Shown here: positions 35,682-44,079 of the stretch, one piece after another
How the letters are laid out: each line of letters opens with the position of its first letter
How positions within the stretch are numbered: position 1 is the first letter of the stretch
Origin: Exiguobacterium sp. KRL4
GTDB lineage: Bacteria; Bacillota; Bacilli; Exiguobacteriales; Exiguobacteriaceae
Direction: 5' to 3'
NCBI RefSeq assembly: GCF_001870785.1
Contig: NZ_MOLV01000011.1
Location: 1-64,000 of the forward strand
DNA length: 64,000 nucleotides
Program-made: the position numbers and the translations under genes
The notes under the pieces: generated by a model
What the model was told of the DNA's origin: nothing
Seen by the model: the letters and a program-made list of their open reading frames with translations, nothing else
The model's database searches: none

Positions 35682-38600
35682 TTATAACCCGAGAAGAACT
35701 GCTTTCTCGTAGCCACCAGTCAAGACAGAGTTGTCATACGACTGAAGATCTTTGTTGACAATGATGACGTTCGACAATGTTTTGAGTGTACCAGCTGGGA
35801 CTTTGATCTTAACGATATCCAGTCCGTTCGATACGATACCATCCGAGTCAGCAAGCGAGATACTTGTTCCGACCGGAAGTGCTTTTCCGTTCAGGACGTA
35901 GTTTGCTGTGCTTGTCGCATCGTACATACCAGAGTATTGAACACCCTCTGTGAACTTGACGCGGATGACATCTTTTTCGTCTTTTTCGTTCGCTGAAACT
36001 TTAACGATTTCGAACGGTGTCAAGACCGGTTTCACAGGTGTTTTCATGAGTTTGAAGTCATGTGTTGCTGTTGCGACCGTGTTACCGACATCATCCGAAA
36101 GTGATTTGACGACGACTTTCCACTCTTCGCCGTATCCTTCCAAGTCGACAAGGCGTTGGAGACTTTCGTTCGCCTTCACTTGGAAGTTCATGTCTGTACT
36201 ATCTGTGTAACCAACAACTGATCCGTCAACCGTAACGACTTTACCGTTCTTGTCTTTACCGAGGAACTCGACCGTTGTTTTTGGTGGCAAGACAGTACCC
36301 TCTGCGTTAATGAGTGGTGTATTGGCTTGATCTTTATCGAGCAATTTGACCGGTTCGCTCATCATGACGACGAAGTCCGTTGACATCATGACGCGATCGA
36401 TCGTGTTGATCTCAGCACTCTTCAGATCTGGTGTGTTGAGTGGTGAACCAGCATAGTTGAGGTCGAGTACTAACGCATCATTCTTCTCACCGTTCGCTTC
36501 GGCCTGGATAGCACCTTTTGCGAGCGTGATGCGGAACTTATCGTTGTAGTAGTTTTCTTTCGTATTGACTGTATCGTAAAGATCCGTCCAGTCACGTTTC
36601 AACTCGATGACTGCTTCGCCAGTGAGTGAATCGTAAGATGTAACTTCGACATACTCACTGAAGTCTTCATAATTCTTCGTGTTCGAGTTGTAACGCTCAA
36701 ATTTCATTTCGTCACCAAGCAGATCTTTGATGTCTGCTTTTTTGAGGTCTTTGCTGAACATCACGCGGAATTGTTCAGGTGATTCAACGACGACGCCGGC
36801 AGTCGGTTTGACTGTATCTGCCGCAACCGTGAAGTCGAGGTTTTGTGTCGTTCCGATGTTACTTTCATCCGAAAGTGCTGCGAAGTCCATTGTATCCGAG
36901 ACTTGAAGTGAGTGTTTCCCTGCTGCGAAGTAGCCTTCTTTGACACCTGGATAGTCGTCATCCAACATGATGCGGACTGTATCGCGGCGATCAACACCTG
37001 TTTTGTTGTCAAATCCGTAATGGAGGACTGTGAAGTACTTTTCACCGTACTGTCCATCGATTTTGAATTTCGCAGAGTCGATTGCTTCAGAGAACTTGAC
37101 TTCGAGTTGGTTGAGACCAACTGCCTTGACCGACGTTACTTCAGCCGGACGAGCATCCGTCAATTTGAAGCTGGCTTTTGATTTGACTTCTGTATCCGTG
37201 CTGCTCGTGATTTTCGCTGTCAATTTGACGACTGCGTTGTCTTGGAGTGGTGTTTCTTTGTCCAAGATCAATTCGAACGCTTTCGGGTTGGAAGGAATCG
37301 CTTTGACACCGATGACACGTTTCATCCCATCGAACTGCTCGATTTGGATGTTGTCGTTCGCCAAGTAATCTTCTTCATGAAGACCTTGCATGACTTTATC
37401 GAGTCCGAATGATTTGAGTAAGAGCTCACGTGAGACCGCTTTATCAAGGAAGACCGTGACACGATCTGCTTGATTCGATTCCGCTGCAAGGACGTTGATC
37501 ATCTCGATCGGAGCCGGAGTCACAGCGATTGTGCTGAATTTGACTTTCGTCTCTCCAGAAATTTTACCAATAAGGTTTTTGTAATCGCCTGCTGCCGTTT
37601 CGATGATTTCTGCTCTGATGATCGCTTCGAGATCCGTGTTGCTGAACTCAGAAGTGAGGATGACCGTTGCTTTACCATCTTGGATTGTGACACGTTCTTT
37701 CGCGAGCGCTCCGAACGATGTCGATAATTTAAGAACGATATCGTCTGCATTTTGGTCGACTTCACCAGTTGCTTTGTCCTTGAGCAAGAACGTCACTTCT
37801 GTGTTGTCGGCACCGTTTGCGACGATTGTCGACGCTTTTGGTGAAACTTCAAGCATCCAGAGGTTTTCGACACCTTGTGTCATGAAGCTCATTGAACCGA
37901 GGTCACGAGCGACGCCACCGATCAAGATACCTTTCGCTTCAACTGTGTAGTCTTTGTCGTAGTCAAGACCTGACACGTCAAGGATCGCTGATTTTTTGTC
38001 TGGGCTGAGGTTAGCTGCCGTGACTGTTCCACCTGCGATTTTGAAGTTGTCGACTGAAACGCTATCAACAGCGCGTGAGAACGACACTTCAACTTTTTTG
38101 TTGCCGATTGCTTTCGCTGACGTCAACATCGTGTTTGCGATCGTGAAGTCCATTGCTGGTGATTTCACATCGCCAACTTTGACGACATAGCTATGCGTGC
38201 CTTCCGGGATTCCTGATTGCGAAGCCGTGAATTTCCCGTTTGAAAGCGTCCCTTTCGCAACGATCGGTGCTTTCGACATATCTTTACCTGGGTAGATCAA
38301 GAGATCCGCCATCGCGCCTGATGCTGCGTACATGACGTCTGCTTTAACAGAAAGTGTCTGATCATCGACGCTTCCCATGACATTCGTGATGTCAGCTGCT
38401 TTGACTTCATAGTTGATCGAACCTGTTACGACAGAGTTCGCACCTTTGTACGTGTAAGCAATTTTATATTTACCGGCTTTTGATGTGTCCGGTGTTTTGA
38501 TGTTGAATTTGCTGATCGGGCGTTTAACGATGATGCCTGATTTGTAACGGATGCTGATCGTGCTCGGAAGAACGACTTTGCCTCCGACTGCAACTGGTGC

Positions 38601-38978
38601 GAGGACTGGTTCGAGGACATCAACGACATAGTTCTGAAGTTCTACTTTGAGGATTGCTTTTTTCGAAGTGCCGGCAACTGTACCGTAAAGCACTTGGTAC
38701 TTGTTGATGTACTTCGTTTCAAACTTCACGGATCCGCTCCATTTGACTGAACGCATTTCGTACTTGCCGTTCGTGAGTTTGACTTTGACCTTTGTCGGCA
38801 ACATCAATTTCTTGACGGCATACTTTGAACCACCTGCATGTTTCATTAAAATTGGTTCGATGTATTTAACAGAGACCTTTGAAGCCGCGTCTGCAGCAAC
38901 CGGTGCGACGACAGATGCAGTGACTGCGAGAGCAGCTGCAGCAGCGTACAATTTGTTTGATTTTTTCGTGTAAGCCAT
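35682..38978 (-). CDS. Large S-layer-like surface protein
   Basis: A 1098-residue secreted protein with an Ala-rich signal peptide (cut near ADAA, residue ~32). No SLH repeats or sorting signal are seen. The N-terminal 200 residues hold two Ig-like segments with basic, repeated VKVKLTNGKYEMRSVKWSG and ISIRYKSGIIVKRPISKFN patterns. The rest is a string of beta-rich modules of the kind seen in S-layer proteins (for example KKVEVSFSRAVDSVSVDNFKI, LNQLEVKFSEAIDSAKFKI). The ribosome binding site is AGGAGG and a 537-base region without genes lies upstream. The composition and low-cysteine repeats suit an abundant surface-lattice protein. Confidence 0.8.
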   Translation of the reverse strand: MAYTKKSNKLYAAAAALAVTASVVAPVAADAASKVSVKYIEPILMKHAGGSKYAVKKLMLPTKVKVKLTNGKYEMRSVKWSGSVKFETKYINKYQVLYGTVAGTSKKAILKVELQNYVVDVLEPVLAPVAVGGKVVLPSTISIRYKSGIIVKRPISKFNIKTPDTSKAGKYKIAYTYKGANSVVTGSINYEVKAADITNVMGSVDDQTLSVKADVMYAASGAMADLLIYPGKDMSKAPIVAKGTLSNGKFTASQSGIPEGTHSYVVKVGDVKSPAMDFTIANTMLTSAKAIGNKKVEVSFSRAVDSVSVDNFKIAGGTVTAANLSPDKKSAILDVSGLDYDKDYTVEAKGILIGGVARDLGSMSFMTQGVENLWMLEVSPKASTIVANGADNTEVTFLLKDKATGEVDQNADDIVLKLSTSFGALAKERVTIQDGKATVILTSEFSNTDLEAIIRAEIIETAAGDYKNLIGKISGETKVKFSTIAVTPAPIEMINVLAAESNQADRVTVFLDKAVSRELLLKSFGLDKVMQGLHEEDYLANDNIQIEQFDGMKRVIGVKAIPSNPKAFELILDKETPLQDNAVVKLTAKITSSTDTEVKSKASFKLTDARPAEVTSVKAVGLNQLEVKFSEAIDSAKFKIDGQYGEKYFTVLHYGFDNKTGVDRRDTVRIMLDDDYPGVKEGYFAAGKHSLQVSDTMDFAALSDESNIGTTQNLDFTVAADTVKPTAGVVVESPEQFRVMFSKDLKKADIKDLLGDEMKFERYNSNTKNYEDFSEYVEVTSYDSLTGEAVIELKRDWTDLYDTVNTKENYYNDKFRITLAKGAIQAEANGEKNDALVLDLNYAGSPLNTPDLKSAEINTIDRVMMSTDFVVMMSEPVKLLDKDQANTPLINAEGTVLPPKTTVEFLGKDKNGKVVTVDGSVVGYTDSTDMNFQVKANESLQRLVDLEGYGEEWKVVVKSLSDDVGNTVATATHDFKLMKTPVKPVLTPFEIVKVSANEKDEKDVIRVKFTEGVQYSGMYDATSTANYVLNGKALPVGTSISLADSDGIVSNGLDIVKIKVPAGTLKTLSNVIIVNKDLQSYDNSVLTGGYEKAVLLGL

Positions 38979-39418
38979 GTTTACAATTCCTCCTCTTATC
39001 TTTCAAAACTAAATGCGACAACCCCAACCAGATAACCTACACTTAAAGTAAAATATTTGTAAATATTTACTTTATTCCATGCAACAGTCCTTCTGTCTTC
39101 TTCGGAGGAATACGTTCTGTTTCACGCGCCGATCCATCGCCTATTCAGTAGACAATCGTCAGTGATCCATTATGTATCCAGTTTGGGATGAACAGAAAGA
39201 TGTTGTCGAAACCCTTAAATACGAAGGATTTCCGTATGTGGTAGGTTTGTACCAAATCACACTTCTAAAAAAGTGAATGACTCAGCTACAGGTTCAATAT
39301 ACAAAACTAGGAAACTAACGACAATAGGTTTTTTGTAAAAAAAAGGTGAATAGTAGTAACTAGTAAAATATATTTACAGGTTGTATATGGAAATTAAAAA
39401 TCTGAACGTCCCTTTTTA

Positions 39419-39432
39419 AGAAAACGCTTACA
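39419..39432. promoter_or_regulatory. Near-consensus cre box
   Basis: On the minus strand TGTAAGCGTTTTCT matches 13 of 14 positions of the cre consensus (last base T instead of A). It is about 440 bases upstream of the S-layer-like gene, so its target is unclear. Confidence 0.4.
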
Positions 39433-39476
39433 AATATATAGAATTTCACGCAAGTCAATATTTTTGTGAAATAAAA

Positions 39477-39511
39477 TAAAACCACACACTTTATTCGAAG
39501 TGGTGGTTTTC
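39477..39511 (-). terminator. Terminator of the 39516 gene
   Basis: AAAACCAC...CACTT pairs with AAGTG.TGGTTTT with one bulged base, and is followed by a T-rich tract on the minus strand. Confidence 0.65.
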
Positions 39512-39515
39512 TACA

Positions 39516-39929
39516 TCAAGATATACTTTGATTGGCTTGTTCGATCGCTTCCAAAAAAGCGTCCCGACGAAATCGATGGTCGGTGTCCGCCGTCAGTTCA
39601 ATCACTTCATCAAGACGACGCAATTGAATCGGTAAGCCACGACCAATCCATTCGAGTTGCTGGTGCAGATGTCGTCTCGCCTGATCCATCGTATGTCGTT
39701 CTGCTGCTACGAATTGCCGTAAGTACTGTAGGACGTATCCGAGTCCGAATTCAATCGGAATCCGTAATTCAACCCCTTTGTCTTTAACCCGGATCACCCC
39801 CGCCCCGTAATGAATCGCCCGTTCCCACTCTTCACTAATTCGTTCGTACCAGTTTCCGTTCGTCAGGCAGTGAGTTTCAAGTGCGCCTTTGGGACCACTT
39901 GGCATGACAGTAAAGTAATCGATTTTCAT
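39516..39929 (-). CDS. Conserved-looking cytoplasmic protein of unknown function
   Basis: A 137-residue soluble protein with AAGGAG before the ATG. The middle (GAGVIRVKDKGVELRIPIEFGLGYVLQYLRQF) is followed by a helical, charged C-terminal half rich in Arg, Gln and Glu. No family is recognised. It has its own terminator, and another terminator lies upstream after the UDP-glucose dehydrogenase gene. Confidence 0.7.
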   Translation of the reverse strand: MKIDYFTVMPSGPKGALETHCLTNGNWYERISEEWERAIHYGAGVIRVKDKGVELRIPIEFGLGYVLQYLRQFVAAERHTMDQARRHLHQQLEWIGRGLPIQLRRLDEVIELTADTDHRFRRDAFLEAIEQANQSIS

Positions 39930-39955
39930 GCGTCTTCTCCTTTTCTGTATAAAAA

Positions 39956-39986
39956 ATAGGATGAATCCACAGTGGACTCATCCTAT
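39956..39986 (-). terminator. Terminator of the UDP-glucose dehydrogenase gene
   Basis: ATAGGATGA (39956-39964) pairs with TCATCCTAT (39978-39986), with an inner TCCAC/GTGGA stem, and the minus strand continues in T residues. Confidence 0.75.
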
Positions 39987-39994
39987 ATGACAGT

Positions 39995-41236
39995 TCAGAA
40001 GGTTTGATTGTTCGAAAATGTTTTATTCGGACGTCCAATCCCTTCGTACTGGACGTTTCCTGGATCATTGACGTAAGCCCAACAGTTCCTGCCGTCCACC
40101 AGACGCGCTGATTTCATCTGTTTGACCAAGAGTTTTGGCGTGATCTGTTTGATTTCATCCCACTCCGTCATGATGACCGCAAGATCTGCACCTGCAACGG
40201 CTTCTTCAATCGAATCCTTTTGATCAAGCAGCGTCTTCGCTGCCGGATCATAACCGGTAACGATAACCCCCATCTTCATCAATCGTTCGGCAAGACGTAA
40301 TGCCGGCGCATCCCGTAAATCGTCCGTTCCCGGCTTGAAAGCTAATCCCAGCAAAGCAACATGAAGACCGGGACTTGGATTGATTTTGTCGAGGACATAT
40401 TGCAGTTGTGCTTCGTTTGTCCGGTCGGCTGCTTCAATCACATGGAGATGTTCCCCTTGTTGGTGTGCCAGAGTCGTCAATGCCGCAATGTCCTTCGGAA
40501 AACAAGAGCCGCCGTAACCAGCACCCGCTTTTAAGAACGCAGGACCAATTCGTGGATCAAGACCAATCCCGTGTGCTACATCCTCGACATCTGCTCCGAC
40601 AATATCCGCAAGTCGCGCAATCTCATTGATGAAACTGATTTTGACGGCCAAAAAACTATTTGCCGCATACTTCGTCAGTTCGGCTGTCGTCGGATCGACA
40701 TGCACGATTGGCGCATTCGTCTTGAATAATTCCGTCAAATTACTTGCCAACTGTTGATCATGTGTCCCGATGATGACGCGATGTGGGTTTCGCATGTCAC
40801 GAATTGCTGTGCCTTCCCGTAAGAACTCCGGGACCATCGCAAAACGTAACGACGGGTAGGCCGTCTGCAACTTCTCCGTCGTGCCTGGTGGTATCGTCGA
40901 CTTCATGACGACAGCCGCATCTGGTTGAATCGAATGGATTAACTTAACCACTGCTTCGACTGCCGATAAATCACAACTCCCATCAGCCCGTTCTGGTGTC
41001 CCGACGGCTACCAGGTACAGGTCAGATACCGGATACTCCGTCGTGAAGGTCAGACGCCTTTTATTTTGTTGTAACGCCTCTTCGATTCCTTCCTCGGTGA
41101 TCGGAGCCACCCCGTTCGACAGTTGCTCCATCCGCTCTTTATTTAAATCGACACAAACCACCTCATGTTTCGCATCGGCTAGTCCAATCGCGGTCACAAG
41201 ACCCACGTACCCTGTTCCAATTACTGTTACTTGCAT
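39995..41236 (-). CDS. ugd: UDP-glucose 6-dehydrogenase
   Basis: A 413-residue enzyme with the NAD-binding start VTVIGTGYVGLVTA, VAVGTP, KSTIPPGTT, the catalytic cysteine C245 in GYGGSCFPKD and a C-terminal LGLAFKPGTDDLRDAP. It oxidises UDP-glucose to UDP-glucuronate for acidic polysaccharides. The ATG at 41236 gives the standard N-terminus; longer frames add only non-conserved residues. The B. subtilis counterpart near ywqE (ywqF) is activated by tyrosine phosphorylation, fitting the kinase in this window. Confidence 0.94.
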   Translation of the reverse strand: MQVTVIGTGYVGLVTAIGLADAKHEVVCVDLNKERMEQLSNGVAPITEEGIEEALQQNKRRLTFTTEYPVSDLYLVAVGTPERADGSCDLSAVEAVVKLIHSIQPDAAVVMKSTIPPGTTEKLQTAYPSLRFAMVPEFLREGTAIRDMRNPHRVIIGTHDQQLASNLTELFKTNAPIVHVDPTTAELTKYAANSFLAVKISFINEIARLADIVGADVEDVAHGIGLDPRIGPAFLKAGAGYGGSCFPKDIAALTTLAHQQGEHLHVIEAADRTNEAQLQYVLDKINPSPGLHVALLGLAFKPGTDDLRDAPALRLAERLMKMGVIVTGYDPAAKTLLDQKDSIEEAVAGADLAVIMTEWDEIKQITPKLLVKQMKSARLVDGRNCWAYVNDPGNVQYEGIGRPNKTFSNNQTF

Positions 41237-41352
41237 CTCATCACGTCCTTCGTCAGTTTCCCTGTCTTCACTATACGTGAGCGAAAGCGATTTGTGCATC
41301 GAAAAAGCTTTTCGAATACGCTATACTGGATACGGGAATGGGAGGAATGCTC

Positions 41353-41592
41353 GTGGCGATTATCATCTTTTGCCTCGTATGTCTCTTCGCATATCGTATC
41401 CGCAAGCTTCCTGAAGCGATTCGGACGATCTTACTCATCCTCGGGTTACTCAGTGGATGGTTCGCGCTGTTTGAGATCATCAGTTATCTAGAAGCCAATC
41501 CTTACCTGGCTGCCATCCCGATTACACTCGGACTTGGCTACTGGTATTGGCGGCGCAAGAAAAAACGGACGACCGATTCTACCTCTCCTTGA
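41353..41592 (+). CDS. Small membrane protein
   Basis: A 79-residue protein with two or three hydrophobic segments and a basic C-terminus (RRKKKR), predicted to stay inside. GTG 41353 is chosen since it lies 7 bases after GGGAGG; ATG 41338 and 41347 overlap or abut that site. It is divergent from ugd. No family recognised. Confidence 0.6.
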   Translation: MAIIIFCLVCLFAYRIRKLPEAIRTILLILGLLSGWFALFEIISYLEANPYLAAIPITLGLGYWYWRRKKKRTTDSTSP

Positions 41593-42016
41593 GGTCGAGC
41601 GGTGTCCGCACATCAATCAAACAAGACTTGTTCCGCACGCGGGACTGGTCTTTTTTTGTCATAAGACGGCTGGTGGTCCAAACTTACCGTCGTGGTAATC
41701 ACGGAAAGCTGCTTGTTTTATCTCTTTCGTATAGGGTTTCGATGAAGAAGATTCCTCGAAAGAAGCCACTCCACCTGAATGCAAGCATTCGAAGTGCATC
41801 CAATTTTTGTTCAACGGAATGCTTAGTTCTTGTCATAAAAAAGACCCCCCTAATAGAAAAACAGATTGTTTATTTCATCTGTCTACCTATTGAGGAGCAT
41901 ATCAAGGCGAGTAATTCCTTATGAACGAGACGATAGTGGCAGAACTACAATCTGCCACCCTCGTCTGTATAGAGATTGACTTTTGAGTCATCCCTTTCCG
42001 TCTTGTAACGTGTTAT
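41593..42016. other. Gene-poor stretch with decayed insertion-element sequence
   Basis: No intact gene is seen. The minus strand carries a possible transposase OrfA remnant (listed separately), and an imperfect inverted repeat lies at 41926-41966, likely the terminator of the 42017 gene. A plus-strand reading frame at 41547-41924 has no credible start site or composition. Confidence 0.5.
41659..41836 (-). pseudogene. Possible IS3-type transposase OrfA remnant
   Basis: From ATG 41836 the minus strand reads MTRTKHSVEQKLDALRML, then one frameshift later SSKPYTKEIKQAAFRDYHDG. Both pieces resemble the N-terminal helix-turn-helix region of IS3-family OrfA proteins. The reading is short and broken, so the assignment is tentative. 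Confidence 0.3.
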
Positions 42017-42448
42017 TTAAAAACGGTTCGCCTTCTGTTCCAGGACGGCAATCTTCTCTTCAATCTCGAGCAACTTCAGTTCGTGTTCGAGTTCGAGGCG
42101 ACGTTTTTTCCGTTTCAGCTGGCTCAGTTCTTCTGCGACCGATTCCGGTGACGCTTCCGGACGTGGCGGTGCCGATTGATCCATCGATTGACGGAGCGGG
42201 TCAAACAAGTTCGACTTCGCGAACTTTGCTGCTTCCGGTCCAAACAAATCGTTGATGATCGGCAGAACTTTGTTCATCGCGTTGCCTGGAATCTGTGACT
42301 TCTCGTCGACGAGACGTTTTAACGCCAGTTCATCGACCAAGTAGCCTTTACCATCTTGTTCGGCATGCAGCTCGCCTGTCCGAATCCAACGACGGACCGT
42401 TTCTTCCGAGACACGTAACAATTCACTGATCTGTTTTGTCGTTAACAT
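42017..42448 (-). CDS. Excisionase/MerR-type DNA-binding protein with coiled coil
   Basis: A 143-residue protein from ATG 42448, 6 bases after AGAGGG. Residues 1-45 form a helix-turn-helix of the excisionase/MerR N-terminal type (TTKQISELLRVSEETVRRWIRTGEL). A middle region (NDLFGPEAAKFAKSNLFDPLRQ) follows, and the last 50 residues are a highly charged coiled coil (ELSQLKRKKRRLELEHEL), suggesting oligomerisation. Its promoter contains two symmetric CA/GT repeats, consistent with autoregulation. The regulon is unknown. Confidence 0.8.
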   Translation of the reverse strand: MLTTKQISELLRVSEETVRRWIRTGELHAEQDGKGYLVDELALKRLVDEKSQIPGNAMNKVLPIINDLFGPEAAKFAKSNLFDPLRQSMDQSAPPRPEASPESVAEELSQLKRKKRRLELEHELKLLEIEEKIAVLEQKANRF

Positions 42449-42481
42449 CGTCATCCCTCTTTCCATTCATTTGATACCCTT

Positions 42482-42524
42482 ACTATACACACGTGTGTGC
42501 GTGTGTGTCAATCAAGACACACAT
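42482..42524 (-). promoter_or_regulatory. Promoter with CA-repeat spacer and two inverted repeats
   Basis: On the minus strand a perfect TTGACA (plus-strand 42506-42511) is 18 bp from TATAGT (42482-42487). The spacer is almost wholly alternating purine-pyrimidine. It contains the perfect palindrome ACACACGTGTGT (42487-42498). A second inverted repeat, TGTGTGTC/GACACACA (42502-42509 with 42516-42523), covers the -35. These are good operator candidates for the gene's own product. Confidence 0.7.
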
Positions 42525-42527
42525 TAA

Positions 42528-42561
42528 AAAGCCCCCTGAACCGATGAGGTCCAGAGGGTTT
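42528..42561 (-). terminator. Terminator of the LPQAG-protein gene
   Basis: A 14-bp stem with two wobble pairs and one mismatch is followed by TTTTT on the minus strand, just after the stop at 42565. Confidence 0.75.
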
Positions 42562-42564
42562 CAC

Positions 42565-44055
42565 TTATCCTGCACGTCGTAGCAGTAACCACAGTCCCAC
42601 TATAGCGAGACCTGCTCCCGTCGCTGCATATGGGAACGGTTTGTCTTCACCCGCTTGCGGGAGACGTTCGTTTGACGTCGTGTTCGTTGTTTGTTGATCG
42701 GCCACATTCGTCGCCGGCGCTTCGACCGTCTTGACCGATGATTTAGTCGGTGTCGGCTTCGGTGCTACGACTGGTTTTGCTTTCGCGATTTCTGCGAGAA
42801 GGAAATAGCCCATCGTCTCATCCGTCAACGTAACCGAATCCGTTGCTGCTTTTCGTTTAAACAGTTTGAGGAATTCATCGTACTCCTGGAATTCTTCTTC
42901 GTCTTCATCTGCCATTCCGACAGCGAGCGCCTTCGCTTCGACTTTCGTCAGCTCGAAGGACATCGCCAAGTCATCGAGTGAGACATGGTGCATTGCTTCG
43001 ACCGTGTATCCGGAAGCAACTTCCGTTTTGATCGTATACGTTCCTGGTGTCATCTCGATCATCAAGGCATCGTTTTTTCCGATTTTCTCCGTATAGACGT
43101 CTTTTCCGGTGATCGCATCCGTTACTGTGTACGTCGCAGGAAGTGTTTGCTCAGAGTAGCCTGGAATCTTGTCTGCGTTCGCATCGAAGAAGTTCGTAAC
43201 AAGTAACAGGTTCGCAAAGTCCATTTCTTCCTCATCTTGACCATACAGACCGGCATCGATCTTAACGATGTCACCTGCTTTAAGTTTGACGCGTGCCAGA
43301 TCTTCATCATTCAGATCGGAATCAATCGTTGGATCCGTCCCTTGATGCTTAGGGGACGTGTAGTAGTAGCCGATATCCATGCCGTACACTTGGACATAAT
43401 ACGTGCCCGGCTTCAGGTCCTTGAACGAATAGAGACCGTCTTTTGTGTAGGCTTCATCGACGACGTCATAATCCGTGTTCAAAAGATAGACCGGCACATC
43501 ACTGATACGCGTTTCTTTGTCTTGGCGGATACCGTCTTCATTTTCATCGTACCAGATGATTCCGTTGATCGTTCCTGTCGTTGCGACCGGTTGTTCCGTC
43601 TCCGGCTTCGGTTCTTCCGTCACTGGTTCTTCTTTGATCGGCTCCTCTTCAACAGGTTCCTCTGCAGGAGGATCTTCCTTGACCGGCTCTTCTGCAGGTG
43701 GTTCTTCCGTCACCGGTTCCTCTGGAGTCGGTTCTTCTTTGACTTCACGGCCAAACTCGATCAGGATCGTTTTTGTTTGATCCGCCGAGATGATTTTGAC
43801 GACCGGTGCGGTCTCTGCTGTAAACGTCACGATCGGTGTCTTCGTGATGTCGATGTCCTGTCCTGTCACGCCATTTTCAAAGACCAATTCTGTTTCTGAC
43901 TCGAGATTGACGACACCTTCTCCTGTAAAGGTCAGTGTGTACGGATTCGTCCCCGTTCCTTTGACATCCCACGATAATGCCGTTTCTGCCTGCGCTGGTG
44001 TGATGACACCAAAGACGAGCAGACAGGCGAGTATGTACATTCCGATTTTTCGCAT
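42565..44055 (-). CDS. LPXTG-type (LPQAG) wall-anchored protein with SdrD/Cna-B domain
   Basis: A 496-residue surface protein: signal peptide (to about residue 23), a beta-rich N-terminal domain, a Pro/Glu repeat stalk (about 105-155, units of EEP and PAEEPV), then an SD-repeat/Cna-B-like domain (GTINGIIWYDENEDGIRQDKE, about 162-275) with Asp-rich calcium-type loops, further Cna-B-like sequence and a C-terminal sorting signal LPQAG (465-469), hydrophobic helix and RRAG tail. A sortase should link it to peptidoglycan. A truncated tnpB element lies about 25 bases upstream of the start. Confidence 0.88.
   Translation of the reverse strand: MRKIGMYILACLLVFGVITPAQAETALSWDVKGTGTNPYTLTFTGEGVVNLESETELVFENGVTGQDIDITKTPIVTFTAETAPVVKIISADQTKTILIEFGREVKEEPTPEEPVTEEPPAEEPVKEDPPAEEPVEEEPIKEEPVTEEPKPETEQPVATTGTINGIIWYDENEDGIRQDKETRISDVPVYLLNTDYDVVDEAYTKDGLYSFKDLKPGTYYVQVYGMDIGYYYTSPKHQGTDPTIDSDLNDEDLARVKLKAGDIVKIDAGLYGQDEEEMDFANLLLVTNFFDANADKIPGYSEQTLPATYTVTDAITGKDVYTEKIGKNDALMIEMTPGTYTIKTEVASGYTVEAMHHVSLDDLAMSFELTKVEAKALAVGMADEDEEEFQEYDEFLKLFKRKAATDSVTLTDETMGYFLLAEIAKAKPVVAPKPTPTKSSVKTVEAPATNVADQQTTNTTSNERLPQAGEDKPFPYAATGAGLAIVGLWLLLRRAG
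43606..43743. repeat. Short tandem coding repeat (Pro/Glu stalk)
   Basis: Imperfect repeats encoding EEPxxEEP and PAEEPV units make the extended stalk of the LPQAG protein. Such repeats spread the head domain away from the wall and often vary in copy number. Confidence 0.7.
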
Positions 44056-44079
44056 GATGTTTGTTTCCGCTCCATTCTT

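Larger units (their letters stand above)
38979..39515. other. Gene-free region upstream of the S-layer-like gene
   Basis: No gene is seen. The region holds the S-layer gene's leader with a perfect palindrome GTAAATATTTAC (39059-39070) inside a larger AAAGTAAA/TTTACTTT repeat, a near-cre box at 39419-39432, and the terminator of the 39516 gene at its right edge. A strong consensus promoter could not be picked out by eye. Confidence 0.55.

Noticed and set aside
41547-41924. A 125-codon plus-strand open frame after the small membrane protein gene
   Set aside because: It overlaps the previous gene, has no ribosome binding site, and its composition does not look protein-like; the minus strand reads better as a transposase remnant.
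43606-43743. Possible CRISPR-like or non-coding repeat array
   Set aside because: The repeats are in-frame codon repeats for EEP/PAEEPV units with no spacers; they are protein stalk repeats. No CRISPR array is seen anywhere in the window.
43237-43899. A 220-codon plus-strand open frame rich in Arg, Phe and Asp
   Set aside because: It is the antisense shadow of the Pro/Glu-repeat and Cna-B coding region of the LPQAG protein.
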